Below, one piece after another: positions 8,130-15,623 of a stretch of DNA of 64,000 bases. The DNA is from Alcanivorax sp. (GTDB lineage Bacteria; Pseudomonadota; Gammaproteobacteria; Pseudomonadales; Alcanivoracaceae). The stretch is from the NCBI RefSeq assembly GCF_017794965.1, contig NZ_CP051240.1:62001-126000 (forward strand). Reading direction: 5' to 3'. A model generated the notes under the pieces. It worked only from the letters and a program-made list of their open reading frames with translations. It did not search any database and had not been told where the DNA came from. The position numbers and the translations under genes are program-made. The number at the start of each line of letters is the position of its first letter. The stretch's first letter is position 1.

Positions 8130-8184
8130 TACAACAGCGCCCTGTCGCGCCGCTGTTCACTATTCACTGTTCACTGTTAACTGC
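8130..8184 (-). repeat. CAGTGAA-family heptad array with GC-rich tail, after the SDR gene
   Basis: Read on the minus strand this begins 5 nt after the stop of the SDR gene: gcagttaa, cagtgaa, cagtgaa, tagtgaa, cagcgg, then cgcgacagggcgctgttg. It carries three heptamers where the copy at 5727 carries two, with the same GC-rich tail. Confidence 0.75.
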
Positions 8185-8189
8185 TTCTT

Positions 8190-8945
8190 TCACCCCATAA
8201 GTTTGTCCACAATCTTCAGCGGGAAGTTGCGCATGGCGAAGCCCATGGGGCGCCAGGGCCAGGCGGGCACGGCGGCGTGCATCACTTCTTTCTCGATGTT
8301 TTTCACCAGCTCCTTGCAGCCGGTTTCGGTATCCACGATAAAAGGCGTGTTCTTCAGCTTTTCGTTGATCTCGGAGCGGATAAAGCCCGGGAACAGGGTG
8401 GTGACCTTGATAGGTGTGTTTGCCAGTTCCATCTGCAAGCCCTCAGCCAACATGGCAATGCCCGCCTTGGTGGCTGCGTAGGTGGTGAGGTTACGCTTCA
8501 TGCCGCGCATGGCACTCATGGATGAAATGACCACAAGATGCCCCTCATTCTGGGCGCGGAAAATTTCCATGGCCGCTTCCATCTGCGCCAGCGCCGCCAC
8601 GAAATTCACTTCGGCAGTCTGCCGGTTGGCATAGAAGTAGCCGGTGCCGATGGGCTGACCCTTGCCCATGCCCGCGTTCACCAGTACCCGGTCAATGCTG
8701 CCCAGTTCCGTGCGGAAGGCATCGAAGACCGCAAACACCTGATCGTAATCCGCCACATCCAGCGGTTTGATCAGCACGCGGATGTCCGGGTGCTTTTCTT
8801 CCAGTTCGGCTTTGAGCGCTTCCAGCCGATCCATACGCCGCGCGCACAACGCCAGGTTACGCCCCTTGGCCGCAAAGATGCGCGCCATGCCTTCGCCAAG
8901 GCCGGAGCTGGCGCCAGTAATCAGGATATTCTTGCGGACGGGCAT
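8190..8945 (-). CDS. Short-chain dehydrogenase/reductase, classical type
   Basis: An NAD(P)-dependent oxidoreductase of 251 residues. TGASSGLG (10-17) is the cofactor loop, NAG at 90-92 stabilises the core, serines follow VVIS near 141, and Tyr156-x3-Lys160 (YAATK) completes the active site. The frame runs back into a repeat element; ATG at 8945 with GGAGA upstream is the better start. The substrate is unknown; similar proteins are annotated only as SDR family oxidoreductases. It lies downstream of the histidine-phosphatase-like and second SDR genes on the same strand, but a 155-bp repeat separates it from them. Confidence 0.85.
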   Translation of the reverse strand: MPVRKNILITGASSGLGEGMARIFAAKGRNLALCARRMDRLEALKAELEEKHPDIRVLIKPLDVADYDQVFAVFDAFRTELGSIDRVLVNAGMGKGQPIGTGYFYANRQTAEVNFVAALAQMEAAMEIFRAQNEGHLVVISSMSAMRGMKRNLTTYAATKAGIAMLAEGLQMELANTPIKVTTLFPGFIRSEINEKLKNTPFIVDTETGCKELVKNIEKEVMHAAVPAWPWRPMGFAMRNFPLKIVDKLMG

Positions 8946-8990
8946 GGTTATTTCTCCAAAGGTTTTTCGTGAGCACGGGGCGGAACTGAT

Positions 8991-9141
8991 GAGTTGAAAG
9001 TTTAAAGTTAAAACGCGGATCAGGTCCGTTGGTTTTGTGAGGCCATGCCCGCGTCCTCTGGTAACGGCGCGGGCACTGAGTCCCAAAACATGAACCGCTT
9101 GGCGCGCGCCTTTTCAACTTTGAACTTTAAACTTTCAACTC
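8991..9141. repeat. 155-bp inverted element B with AGTTGAA-family heptad ends
   Basis: The left end (8991-9013) is gagttgaaagtttaaagtt plus aaaa and the right end (9110-9141) is its inverted counterpart. The interior carries gcccgcg / cgcgggc and gttttg / caaaac nested pairs. Reverse-complemented, it aligns along its length with the element at 4163-4318, including the shared block gtgcccgcgcc-R-ttacc. It lies between the histidine-phosphatase-like and SDR genes. Confidence 0.8.
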
Positions 9142-9146
9142 GCCTT

Positions 9147-9824
9147 TTATCTATACGTCACCTGCTCCGTTGGCAGATGCAGATGTTCGTTGACTGACAC
9201 TAACCGTAATGTCCCGGCATTCACAACCAGCCGTGTCACGCTGGCGTTGATCAGGGTGCGGTTCCAGGTGAGCAGGGCGTCGTCGTTCAGTCCCATGAGA
9301 TGCTGAATGATCACGCTGATGGCGCCGCCGGAGGTAAAGACCAGGGCGCTGTCGCCCTTGTTAAGGCTGTTGCCCAGGCTGTAGACGCTGGCCAGTACCC
9401 GTTCGCGGAATTGTGACCAGCTTTCACTGTAGCGATCCTCTCCCCGTTGCCAGCGCCGTACGGCCTGTTCGAATCGGCTCTGAAAGACCTTGCGGGGGTG
9501 CTCCTGCTGCATCAGCCACTCGGTCACCGCGGCATGATCTTCTGCCAGCGGCCAGTCCAGCGCCAGAATCTCTTTGTGATTGTATTCGTTGAAGCCGGTA
9601 TCGGTGCGCCACTGGGCAGGCAGGCCCAGTTCAGTGAGGGTGGCTTCGGCGGTTTCCGTATGGCGTCGCATGGTGCCGCACACGGCTACCGGTACGCCCA
9701 GATCCTGGTTCTGCATGGCGCGGCCGAGCAGGCGACCTTGCTCCCAGCCATGGTCGGATAACTTGTCATAATCCGGTTTGCCGAAGCTGGCCTGGCCATG
9801 ACGTATCAGGTAGATCACCGGCAT
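9147..9824 (-). CDS. Histidine phosphatase family protein
   Basis: A 225-residue phosphoglycerate-mutase-fold protein beginning MPVIYLIRHGQASFG, where His9 of RHG is the residue that becomes phosphorylated. The family's second catalytic His, normally in a (S/T)HGG motif, is replaced here: the matching strand reads LVFTSGGAIS. The enzyme may therefore be altered or specialised, although some broad-specificity members tolerate this. Its ATG overlaps the TGA of the upstream SDR gene (TGATG), so the two are translationally coupled. Confidence 0.8.
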   Translation of the reverse strand: MPVIYLIRHGQASFGKPDYDKLSDHGWEQGRLLGRAMQNQDLGVPVAVCGTMRRHTETAEATLTELGLPAQWRTDTGFNEYNHKEILALDWPLAEDHAAVTEWLMQQEHPRKVFQSRFEQAVRRWQRGEDRYSESWSQFRERVLASVYSLGNSLNKGDSALVFTSGGAISVIIQHLMGLNDDALLTWNRTLINASVTRLVVNAGTLRLVSVNEHLHLPTEQVTYR

Positions 9825-10654
9825 CAGCTGGATTCCGCCTTCTTCAGCTGTCGCTCCATACGGCTGGCGCTGTCACGCATCACCCGTCGGAACAGGGCAG
9901 GCACAAAACGTTTGATAAACCAGGCGCGGCGGGCGCTCTTGTGGGGGATCAGCAGGAATTGCTGGCGGGCGACAGCCTGTTTGACCATGCCGGCAATCTG
10001 TTCAGCGGTCAGTTCATCGCTGGATAACAGCTTGTCCACCATCTCTACCATGCCGGGCTCGGGGGAGCGCACGGATTCGTGCAGATTGGTGCGGAAAAAG
10101 CCGGGGCACACCACGGTGCAGTGGATGTTGTGGATTGATAATTCGTTGCGCAGGGTTTCCGACAGGGAGATCACCCCGGACTTGGTCACGTTGTAGCTGG
10201 CCATCGCTGGCGCATTGACCAGCCCGGCCAAAGAGGCAACGTTGACGATATGACCATGACCCTGGCGTTTCATCATCGGCACGAATACCTTGCAGCCGCG
10301 CACCGGGCCTTTCACGTTGATATCGAAAATCCAGTCCCAGTCCGCCATGTCGCCCCGGTCGATGCGGGCGGCGGCGGCCACGCCGGCATTGTTGACCAGC
10401 ACATCCAGCCCGCCCCAGTGTTGCTCCAGCCATTCCCGGGCCTGGTTGAAACTGGCGGGATCGCGCACATCCAGATACTGAAATTCCACCGTGCCGGGCA
10501 GGGCAGACAGCGCCTGCTCTGTCTCCCGGCCGCGCTCTTCGTTCACGTCGCCGATCAGCACCCGGGCGCCGTCTCTGGCCCAGGCCTCCGCCATGGCGCG
10601 CCCCAGCCCGGAGGCACCCCCGGTAATCAAGATACGTTGCGAACTCTGGCTCAT
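9824..10654 (-). CDS. Short-chain dehydrogenase/reductase, classical type
   Basis: A 276-residue classical SDR: TGGASGLG (11-18), NNAG at 88-91, Ser141, and Tyr154-x3-Lys158 (YNVTK). A basic C-terminal extension after about residue 240 (KSARRAWFIKRFVPALFRRVMRDSASRMERQLKK) could bind membrane. This layout resembles SDRs acting on lipid-like substrates, but that is inference. ATG at 10654 has AGGAC upstream; the frame could extend 19 codons further without support. It is first in an operon with the histidine-phosphatase-like gene and divergent from a LysR regulator that may control it. Confidence 0.85.
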   Translation of the reverse strand: MSQSSQRILITGGASGLGRAMAEAWARDGARVLIGDVNEERGRETEQALSALPGTVEFQYLDVRDPASFNQAREWLEQHWGGLDVLVNNAGVAAAARIDRGDMADWDWIFDINVKGPVRGCKVFVPMMKRQGHGHIVNVASLAGLVNAPAMASYNVTKSGVISLSETLRNELSIHNIHCTVVCPGFFRTNLHESVRSPEPGMVEMVDKLLSSDELTAEQIAGMVKQAVARQQFLLIPHKSARRAWFIKRFVPALFRRVMRDSASRMERQLKKAESS

Positions 10655-10691
10655 GGTTTGTCCTGTGTTTATAGGGTTTCGGCCGCAGGCC

Positions 10692-10726
10692 GGGCGTCCA
10701 GCGTCAGGCATCCGGCGTCTTGCAGC
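10692..10726 (-). repeat. GACGC-type heptad array in divergent region
   Basis: Units of 7 nt with a conserved GTC end (gggcgtc, cagcgtc, aggcatc, cggcgtc, ttgcagc). On the minus strand it reads gacgccggatgcctgacgct, the same family as 22409, 28726, 34555 and 34816. This is one of the few arrays not placed after a stop codon. Confidence 0.6.
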
Positions 10727-10800
10727 TATCCATTGACCGATGCTAGTAAGCGGGTTTCAATAAATCCAATGAATTAACGACATGGAAATTGATAAATTTC

Positions 10801-11712
10801 ATGCATGTTTCGCGCTTCGACCTGAATCTCTTCGTGGTGTTTGATGCCATCTACACCGAAGGATCCCTCACCCGTGCTGCCAAGGTACTGAACCTGACGC
10901 AGCCTGCCGTCAGTCATGCATTGGGGCGGCTTCGCGACCGGCTGGAGGACCCGCTGTTTGTCCGCCAGGGCAGCCGCATGGTCCCCACGGCCCGGGCCCG
11001 GGCCATGATCAGCCCGGTGCGGCACTCCCTGGGGGGCTTTCAGCGTTGCCTCACTGATGAGGGCGGCTTTGATGCCTCGGAAGCGGAGCGCACTTTTGTG
11101 CTGGGGCTGCGCGACGGTCTGGAGGGATGTCTGCTGCCCCCGCTGATGACGCAGCTGATGGAGGAGGCGCCGGGTATTCGTCTGCAATCGTTGACCATTC
11201 GCCGCCGGCAGATGGCCACGGAGCTGGCCAGCGGGCGTCTGGATCTGGCTTGCGATGTGATGCTGGCCATGCCGGAGACCATTGAGCATGTGCCGGTGCT
11301 GTCCGGGCCAATGGTGGTGATGATGCGCGAGGGGCATCCGCTGGCGGAGGGCATGGACCTGCCAGCCTACCTTGCTGCACAGCATGTGCTGGTGTCTTCC
11401 CGCCGTGAGGGGCCGGGCCTGGAAGATTTCGGCCTGGCGCGGCTGGGTTACCGGCGCCATATCCGCATGCGTTGCCAGCATTATCAGGCGGCCATCAGTA
11501 CCGTCCAGCAAACCGATCTGCTGTTGTCCCTGCCGGCCACGCTGGCGGGACGTTTGTCCCGTGAAGGCATGACAGTCCGTCCGTTGCCTGCTGAACTCAG
11601 TGATCTGGAAATGCACCTGTACTGGCATCGAGACCAGAGCGGCGACCCGGCCCATGGCTGGTTGCGTGAGAAGGTGTTGGGGTTGCTGAAAGAACAGCAA
11701 GAAAGCAGTTAA
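10801..11712 (+). CDS. LysR family transcriptional regulator
   Basis: A 303-residue LysR protein. The winged helix-turn-helix spans about residues 6-65 (FDLNLFVVFDAIYTEGSLTRAAKVLNLTQPAVSHALGRLRDRL), followed by the linker helix and a periplasmic-binding-like effector domain from about residue 90. The fold and N-terminus resemble the NodD/PbpC-like subgroup. ATG at 10801 is chosen; a TTG 12 nt upstream is possible. It is divergent from the SDR gene at 9824-10654 with 146 bp between, the usual arrangement for a LysR protein and its target. Its TAA stop lies inside a heptad unit (cagttaa). Confidence 0.88.
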   Translation: MHVSRFDLNLFVVFDAIYTEGSLTRAAKVLNLTQPAVSHALGRLRDRLEDPLFVRQGSRMVPTARARAMISPVRHSLGGFQRCLTDEGGFDASEAERTFVLGLRDGLEGCLLPPLMTQLMEEAPGIRLQSLTIRRRQMATELASGRLDLACDVMLAMPETIEHVPVLSGPMVVMMREGHPLAEGMDLPAYLAAQHVLVSSRREGPGLEDFGLARLGYRRHIRMRCQHYQAAISTVQQTDLLLSLPATLAGRLSREGMTVRPLPAELSDLEMHLYWHRDQSGDPAHGWLREKVLGLLKEQQESS

Positions 11713-11738
11713 TAGTTAACAGTGAATAGTTAACAGCT
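11705..11738 (+). repeat. CAGTGAA-family heptad array overlapping the LysR stop codon
   Basis: Five 7-nt units (cagttaa, tagttaa, cagtgaa, tagttaa, cagctaa). The first unit supplies the stop codon of the LysR gene. Confidence 0.75.
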
Positions 11739-11905
11739 AAACCCAAGAATCGTTCTGACGAAGCCGCTGTAGGAACGTAGCGTAGCGGAGTAACGCACGG
11801 AGTGCGGCCCGAAGGGTGAGCGAAGCGAATAACTTGCCTGCAAGCGATCCGAACATAAGCGAGGGAAAAGTCGTTTTGAATTACGAGAAACGAGTTTCGA
11901 AAGCG
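11738..11905. repeat. Degenerate composite repeat (REP-like plus CGAGTTT heptads)
   Basis: Contains tgacgaagccgctgtaggaa, then cttgcctgcaagcgatccga and aagcgaggg, matching the composite repeats at 26352 and 36514 but with the REP head interrupted by other sequence. It ends in a CGAGTTT-family heptad run (11879-11905: acgagaa, acgagtt, tcgaaag). No gene is seen between the LysR stop and the HxlR gene. Confidence 0.55.
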
Positions 11906-12018
11906 CGTCATCTTCGCTGAAATCAAAAGGTCACGCCAGAGAGTGACTGGGACTCGTGCCGTTAAAAACAAAGAAAAAATCGGATAAAAACTTGACAGGG
12001 TATGCCGGCCGGGCAGCC

Positions 12019-12150
12019 TTCACTGTTCACTGTTCACTGTTCACTGTTCACTGTTCACTGTTCACTGTTCACTGTTCACTGTTCACTGTTCACTGTTCAC
12101 TGTTCACTGTTCACTGTTCACTGTTCACTGTTCACTGTTCACTGTTCACT
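12019..12150. repeat. Perfect heptanucleotide tandem array (TTCACTG), about 18.9 copies
   Basis: 132 bp of uninterrupted 7-nt units on the plus strand. Read on the minus strand (CAGTGAA) every frame meets a TGA within six codons. Read on the plus strand all three frames are open and encode a repeating FTVHCSL peptide, which I regard as non-coding. The array begins just inside the 3' end of the HxlR gene, whose stop codon it provides. It is the same unit as the short arrays at 5727, 8023, 8130 and 11705. Confidence 0.97.
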
Positions 12151-12611
12151 AAAACCTTTCCTTCAAACCCCGGGTTTTCTTTCACCTGTACCTCGTTGGC
12201 GTTTACGGTATTGCCGCACTCGCCGCATTGCAGCTGGGCATCCAGGGTGTGCCCGCAGCGGGAGTGAATGCGATAGAGCGGGGCACCGTGCTCGCCGGCC
12301 AGGTATTTGTCTCCCCACTGGGCAAGGTGGACGATCACCGGGTACAGGTCTTTCCCTTTCTCTGTCAGGCGATATTCATGGCGCAGGGGGCGTTGCTGGT
12401 AGGCGACTTTCTCGACAATGCCGCCCTCTGTGAGCTTGCGCAGGCGGTCGCTCAGCACGTGGCGGGTGACTCCCAGGCGTTGCTGGAAATCATCGAATCG
12501 TCGAACACCAAGGAAACAGTCCCGCAAGACCAGCAATGTCCAGTTATCACCAATGATGGCCAGCGTGCGGGCCAGTGAGCAGGGCTGTTGGTCGATATCT
12601 TGCCAGCGCAT
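12132..12611 (-). CDS. HxlR-type helix-turn-helix regulator
   Basis: A 159-residue winged-helix regulator. The HxlR domain spans about residues 10-100 (CSLARTLAIIGDNWTLLVLRDCFLGVRRFDDFQQRLGVTRHVLSDRLRKL). A C-terminal extension carries two Cys pairs (SRCGHTLDAQLQCGECGN), possibly a metal or redox site. The last codons (VNSEQ and stop) are encoded by the heptamer array. ATG at 12611 has GGAG five bases upstream; the longer frame lacks this. It is divergent from an SDR gene with a twin operator-like site between, so it probably represses that gene. Confidence 0.85.
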   Translation of the reverse strand: MRWQDIDQQPCSLARTLAIIGDNWTLLVLRDCFLGVRRFDDFQQRLGVTRHVLSDRLRKLTEGGIVEKVAYQQRPLRHEYRLTEKGKDLYPVIVHLAQWGDKYLAGEHGAPLYRIHSRCGHTLDAQLQCGECGNTVNANEVQVKENPGFEGKVLVNSEQ

Positions 12612-12652
12612 GGGGGCTCCGAAATGTCTTGGTGTGATCATACCTGCTTGAC

Positions 12653-12693
12653 GGGTTCCAAAAAAGAACCCACCATTGGTTCCGAATTGGAAC
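12653..12693. promoter_or_regulatory. Twin inverted repeats, probable HxlR operator
   Basis: Two adjacent inverted repeats share GGTTCC/GGAACC-type half-sites: GGGTTC...GAACCC (12653-12671) and GTTCCgaattGGAAC (12679-12693). They lie in the 110-bp gap between the divergent HxlR and SDR genes, where autoregulation and repression of the SDR gene would be expected. Confidence 0.65.
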
Positions 12694-12721
12694 TAACTGG
12701 ACCAGTGAGGGAGACGCTGTC

Positions 12722-13447
12722 ATGCAGCAGGCGGCAGTTCTGGTGGTAGGGGCCGGTGATGCCACCGGTGGCGCTGTGGCCCGGCGGTTTGCCCGGGAAG
12801 GCTACCGCGTGTGTGTGACACGGCGAACCGAAGACGCTCTGGCGCCACTGGTTAGCAGTATCGAGCAGGATGGTGGCTGGGCCAGGGCGTTTGGTTGTGA
12901 TGCCCGCGATGAGGACGCCACGGCCGCCCTGTTCGAGACCATCGAGAAAGAGGTAGGTCCGCTGGAGGTGGTGATCTTCAATATCGGGGCCAATGTGATG
13001 TTTCCGATACGGGATACGTCTGCACGGGTCTATCGCAAGGTCTGGGAAATGGCGGCCTTTGCCGGTTTTCTCACTGGCCGTGAAGCGGCTCGGGTCATGG
13101 TGCCGCGCCAGAAAGGGACGATCATCTTCACCGGCGCGAGCGCATCCCTGCGGGGCAGCAGCGGCTTTTCGGCCTTTGCCAGCGCCAAGTTTGCCTTGCG
13201 GGCATTGGCGCAGAGTATGGCCCGGGAGTTGGGGCCGCAGGGAATCCATGTGGTTCACCCGATCATTGATGGGGCCATCGATACCGCGTTCATCCGCGAT
13301 AATTTCCCCGCCATGTATGCGAAAAAAGAGCAGGATGGCATCCTGAACCCGAAACACATTGCGGATGCCTACTGGATGCTCCATCAGCAACCCCGGGATG
13401 CGTGGACCCACGAACTGGATCTGCGACCGTGGATGGAGACGTTCTGA
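12722..13447 (+). CDS. Atypical short-chain dehydrogenase (Tyr replaced by Phe)
   Basis: A 241-residue Rossmann-fold protein of the SDR family. The N-terminal VVGAGDATGGAVA replaces the classical TGxxxGxG, NIG replaces NAG, and serines are kept near 140-142. The catalytic YxxxK appears as F152-x3-K156 (FASAK). Without the tyrosine it should not perform the classical proton relay, so it may bind cofactor for another purpose or use a different residue. It is divergent from the HxlR regulator and 108 bp upstream of the DsbA-like isomerase gene, possibly co-transcribed with it. Confidence 0.8.
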   Translation: MQQAAVLVVGAGDATGGAVARRFAREGYRVCVTRRTEDALAPLVSSIEQDGGWARAFGCDARDEDATAALFETIEKEVGPLEVVIFNIGANVMFPIRDTSARVYRKVWEMAAFAGFLTGREAARVMVPRQKGTIIFTGASASLRGSSGFSAFASAKFALRALAQSMARELGPQGIHVVHPIIDGAIDTAFIRDNFPAMYAKKEQDGILNPKHIADAYWMLHQQPRDAWTHELDLRPWMETF

Positions 13448-13555
13448 CGCTACGCCAAAACCTGGCTAGAGGAGCGTCAATGGTGACGCAATAACGCAAT
13501 GTCTGGCATCGCGCCGTCAGCGCTGCTGCCGGGGAATGCCTGAAAGGAAAAAATC

Positions 13556-14146
13556 ATGACGAAAAAAATGGAATTTCTGTTCGACGTGGGCAGTCCGACT
13601 GCTTACCTGGCCTGGACTCAGCTGCCGGCGATTGCCGAGCGAACCGGGGCCCAACTGGAACTCAAGCCTATCTTGCTGGGGGGCGTGTTCAAAGCCACCG
13701 GTAATGCGCCTCCTGGTGCGGTGCCCGCCAAGGGGATGTACATGATGCGTGATCTGGCCCGCTACGCTGCGCGCTATCAGGTGCCGCTGACCATGAATCC
13801 GCACTTTCCGGTGAATACCATTACCCCTATGCGCGTCATTACCGCGGCTCTGGGTACTGATCAGGCGGTGCCCGTAGTGGACGCCCTGTTCGACGCCATG
13901 TGGAAGACCCCGTGCAAATTGTCGGAAACCGGCGAGGTGGTCCGGGTACTCAGCGAAGCGGGCCTGGATGCCCAGGCCTGGCTGGAGAAGGCCGCCAGCG
14001 AAGCCGTGAAAGAACAACTCAAGGCCAACACGGAAGCGGCGGTGAAACGCGGCGTATTCGGTGCGCCGACCCTGTTCGTGGGCAATGAGATGTTCTTCGG
14101 GCAGGATCGTCTGGATTTTGTGGAAGCCGCCCTGAACGACGCTTGA
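13556..14146 (+). CDS. DsbA-family 2-hydroxychromene-2-carboxylate isomerase-like protein
   Basis: A 196-residue thioredoxin-fold protein of the kappa-class GST/HCCA isomerase group. MEFLFDVGSPTAYLAWTQL gives the conserved F-D-x-x-S-P-x-x-Y-L pattern, with serine instead of the CxxC of true DsbA. VFGAPTLFVGNEMFFGQDRLDFVE is the typical C-terminal block with cis-proline. Members act in naphthalene-type degradation or as glutathione-dependent isomerases; there is no aromatic catabolism gene nearby, so the substrate is open. Its stop abuts the stop of the convergent LpxR-like gene. Confidence 0.85.
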   Translation: MTKKMEFLFDVGSPTAYLAWTQLPAIAERTGAQLELKPILLGGVFKATGNAPPGAVPAKGMYMMRDLARYAARYQVPLTMNPHFPVNTITPMRVITAALGTDQAVPVVDALFDAMWKTPCKLSETGEVVRVLSEAGLDAQAWLEKAASEAVKEQLKANTEAAVKRGVFGAPTLFVGNEMFFGQDRLDFVEAALNDA

Positions 14147-15292
14147 TCAGAAGCTGCGGGAAAACACCAAGCCGCCCCACAGCACGTTTCGGTCGCCTTC
14201 GCCCTCGCGCAGTTCCGAGGTGTGGCCGCGCAGCACATAACTCAGCCGGTAGCCATCCGCGAACGCCCAGGTATACCCCAGCCAGGCTTCGGCCAGGGCG
14301 TGGTTGACTTCGTCGCTGTCGTAGCTCACTTCGCTGTCGCGAAACTGGCCCTGCAGAAAGGCGTTGTAGCCTCGCCCGACCAGGGCGATGCCACCCCAGA
14401 CATAATGCTCGCGAATGTGTTCGCGGGTAGTGGGGTTGTTGCGCTCACCATAGCGCACCAGCTCCGGATTGCTCTGCCACCAGGGGGTGCGCAGCTTGCC
14501 CGCCCGAAAACTCAGGCTCCAGCGTGCTTCCGTAATGTACCCCAGGGAGCCTTCCACGGTGCTTTTCACTTCCAGATTGTCCGAGGAAACGGGCAGGGTT
14601 TTCTGACGCGCCAGTGAGTAGCGGGCCGTGGGTTCGCCTCCGTCACTGATCTGGTTATCCCAGCCTTCAGCATGCTGACTGCCAATCACCTTGTGCACAC
14701 CGTTCTGAACGTTACCGGCCAGATCCAGCCCCAGTGCGCCCAGCGTCAAAGTGCTGTGCCAGGCGACCTGTTGCTGTGGATTCACCTGAATGCGGCTGCT
14801 GGAGACATACAGCATGCTGGCATAGGGGCGGTCATCGTAGAGAGGTGCGGCGCTGGTCTTGTCCTCCGGGGTAAAGCCGAACAGTCCGGCTTCAAAACTG
14901 TGGCCACGCACACTGCTCTCGCCAATGCCATCAAATCCCAGGGTGCGGTCGATCCAGCCCAGAGGCGCATCCAGTGAAAGAATGAAATCCAGGGCCTTGG
15001 TGCCCGTGGCGGCGGCACTGATGCCGTAGGTGTAATCCTGGTCGCGGGTGCCGGGCACCAATGCATCATTATCAAGAGTGAAGGACCAGCTGCCGGTATC
15101 GTCATTGTCTGGCTGAATCCGTGGCTGGGGCGGCTGGCCTGCATCAAATGCGGGTTCCCCCGCCCTGGCCAGCTGCAGTGAGCTGCTGTGCCCGGAGAGT
15201 GCATCGGCGGATACCGTAGACGCCATCACCAGTAAAGGGATCACCAGTGCCGTGGCCAGTGGCGGGGTTGCCGTGTGTTGTTCAATCCTCAT
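14147..15292 (-). CDS. LpxR-like lipid A deacylase, outer membrane (DUF2219)
   Basis: A 381-residue protein with a signal peptide and a beta-barrel pattern ending in Phe (GGLVFSRSF). Family signatures are present: FTLDNDALVPGTRDQDYTYG, with Asn75-Asp76 matching the catalytic N-D pair of LpxR, DRPYASMLY near residue 155, and a later QN-x2-H with GW-x2-Q. LpxR removes the 3'-acyloxyacyl chain from lipid A at the cell surface. It is larger than Salmonella LpxR (about 319 residues) because of an N-terminal linker after the signal peptide. It is an isolated gene. Confidence 0.82.
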   Translation of the reverse strand: MRIEQHTATPPLATALVIPLLVMASTVSADALSGHSSSLQLARAGEPAFDAGQPPQPRIQPDNDDTGSWSFTLDNDALVPGTRDQDYTYGISAAATGTKALDFILSLDAPLGWIDRTLGFDGIGESSVRGHSFEAGLFGFTPEDKTSAAPLYDDRPYASMLYVSSSRIQVNPQQQVAWHSTLTLGALGLDLAGNVQNGVHKVIGSQHAEGWDNQISDGGEPTARYSLARQKTLPVSSDNLEVKSTVEGSLGYITEARWSLSFRAGKLRTPWWQSNPELVRYGERNNPTTREHIREHYVWGGIALVGRGYNAFLQGQFRDSEVSYDSDEVNHALAEAWLGYTWAFADGYRLSYVLRGHTSELREGEGDRNVLWGGLVFSRSF

Positions 15293-15623
15293 GGTTTGTC
15301 TTCACCCTGTGGCTGCTTTGTCGGCATGGGCCGAAACCTGGGTGCTGGACGGGTTTTGAATGCTGCGGTTTGTTGTTCTGCCAGCGGTGCGCATCACGCG
15401 CACTGTCTTGCTGACAATGATCATTGCAGCCCTTTCGATGAAAAAGAGGGTTAAGTGTTGGGATTTAATCGATTTTTTCGAACTTTATGTTTTTTTACGT
15501 AGTGCAGGCTGACCGGATTCACAGAGCAGAAAAAAAAGGCGTCATTGAGCGTGGCCCGGGTGCGTCGTAGCCTTCCCTGCATATTTCCCGTGGTAATCAG
15601 TCAGAAAGATTGAGGAGGCCCAG
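15293..15623. other. 330-bp intergenic region with a 12-bp palindrome
   Basis: No gene seen. It holds the divergent starts of the LpxR-like and thiolase genes. A perfect palindrome caatgatcattg lies at 15415-15426; tgacaatgatcattgca around it loosely resembles a Fur-type site, but the match is weak. GAGGAGG at 15612-15618 sets the thiolase start. Confidence 0.4.

Noticed and set aside
12019..12150. CRISPR array
   Set aside because: The repeat unit is 7 nt with no spacers, and there are no cas genes.
11956..12433. Two plus-strand frames encoding FTVHCSL repeat peptides
   Set aside because: They are translations of the TTCACTG array, which is open in all three frames. No ribosome-binding site, and they continue antisense to the HxlR gene.
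15408..15430. Fur box upstream of the thiolase
   Set aside because: The palindrome caatgatcattg matches the Fur consensus only in part, and neither flanking gene is an obvious iron gene; kept only as an unnamed palindrome.
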